A DNA stretch of 15,219 nt from Alistipes sp. CAG:831 (GTDB lineage: Bacteria > Bacteroidota > Bacteroidia > Bacteroidales > UBA932): positions 4,594 through 19,812 of the forward strand of contig HF990336.1 of assembly GCA_000432775.1 (NCBI GenBank), given 5' to 3'. The notes below the pieces were generated by a model. That model did not search any database. It was not told the DNA's origin and saw nothing but the letters and a program-made list of their open reading frames with translations. Shown in pieces: positions 14,969 to 15,219 of this stretch; the stretch's first letter is position 1, and the number at the start of each line of letters is the position of its first letter. Both the position numbers and the translations under genes were made by a program.

Positions 14969-15219
14969 TTATTGCCTTTGAAGAATCTCCGAGACCACTT
15001 TCTCAATACCGCCAGAATGCCGTACCCCATCATGATATAAACGAGGAACAAGTTGAACAGTTTTACCATCCTCACACTCGTGTAACACGCGTTGAACCCT
15101 TTCTGGATTATTGCATCTTTTAAAAACTTCATCTACACTACAATTCCATTTATCGGCAAGTCTTTCAGCAGCTGCCTCATCTCCTTTAAAAACTTTTATC
15201 TCATCCACACTCTTTCCCA
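14969..15219 (-). CDS. C-terminal part of an unknown gene (runs off the window)
   Basis: The minus-strand frame is open from the window edge to TAA at 14971-14969 and gives 83 residues, including GKSVDEIKVFKGDEAAAERL, ADKWNCSVDEVFKRCNNPER and VPRLYHDGVRHSGGIEKVV, ending SEILQRQ. A GTG at 15208 could serve as a start. However, the frame continues upstream without a stop, so I take this as the end of a longer gene. The composition (charged, helical, balanced) looks like real protein. The competing frame at 15132-14908 is poorer. It ends 14 bp before the 579-residue gene, so the two are probably one transcription unit. I do not recognise the family. Confidence 0.55.
   Translation of the reverse strand, partial: GKSVDEIKVFKGDEAAAERLADKWNCSVDEVFKRCNNPERVQRVLHECEDGKTVQLVPRLYHDGVRHSGGIEKVVSEILQRQ

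Noticed and set aside
14908..15132. A 74-codon minus-strand frame starting MKFLKDAIIQKG
   Set aside because: It overlaps the better-composed frame that runs to the window edge and also the start of the 579-residue gene. It has no recognisable features.

Overview
The window most likely comes from a fairly GC-rich member of the Bacteroidales (Bacteroidota). Three things support this: several upstream regions carry the Bacteroidota -7 promoter element TAnnTTTG, there is a DUF4251 protein (a family typical of this order), and the large AsmA-like protein and metal-efflux adaptor look like those of gut Bacteroidales. I cannot name a genus. No rRNA, tRNA, CRISPR array or intact transposase was seen.

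Positions 1-5490 are read on the minus strand and look like core genome. In transcription order they hold a DUF4251 periplasmic protein (5490-4948), a 1139-residue AsmA-family envelope protein (4887-1468), and then rfbA and rfbB. The last two make dTDP-4-keto-6-deoxyglucose for surface polysaccharides, and rfbB is cut by the window edge. A gap of 143 bp (5491-5633) separates these genes from a divergent plus-strand operon.

Positions 5634-11344 are a complete tripartite heavy-metal efflux operon of the RND type. It encodes a lipoprotein adaptor with an extremely histidine-rich N-terminus, a 1040-residue inner-membrane pump, and a TolC-like outer-membrane channel. The genes are 12 and about 13 bp apart, and a strong intrinsic terminator ends the operon. 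A perfect inverted repeat lies next to a -7 promoter element upstream of it.

Positions 11345-15219 are an accessory-looking, AT-richer region read on the minus strand. In transcription order it holds the tail of an unknown gene, a 579-residue unknown protein with a four-cysteine cluster (possibly a uracil-DNA-glycosylase-like fold), a YaaW/UPF0174 family protein, an unknown 147-residue membrane-anchored protein, and a doubly truncated remnant of an ATP-binding DNA-binding-domain regulator. The remnant ends in three 23-bp tandem repeats. A perfect 13-bp inverted repeat lies inside the 147-residue gene. This is where I would look for an undescribed system, but nothing in the sequence proves that these genes act together.
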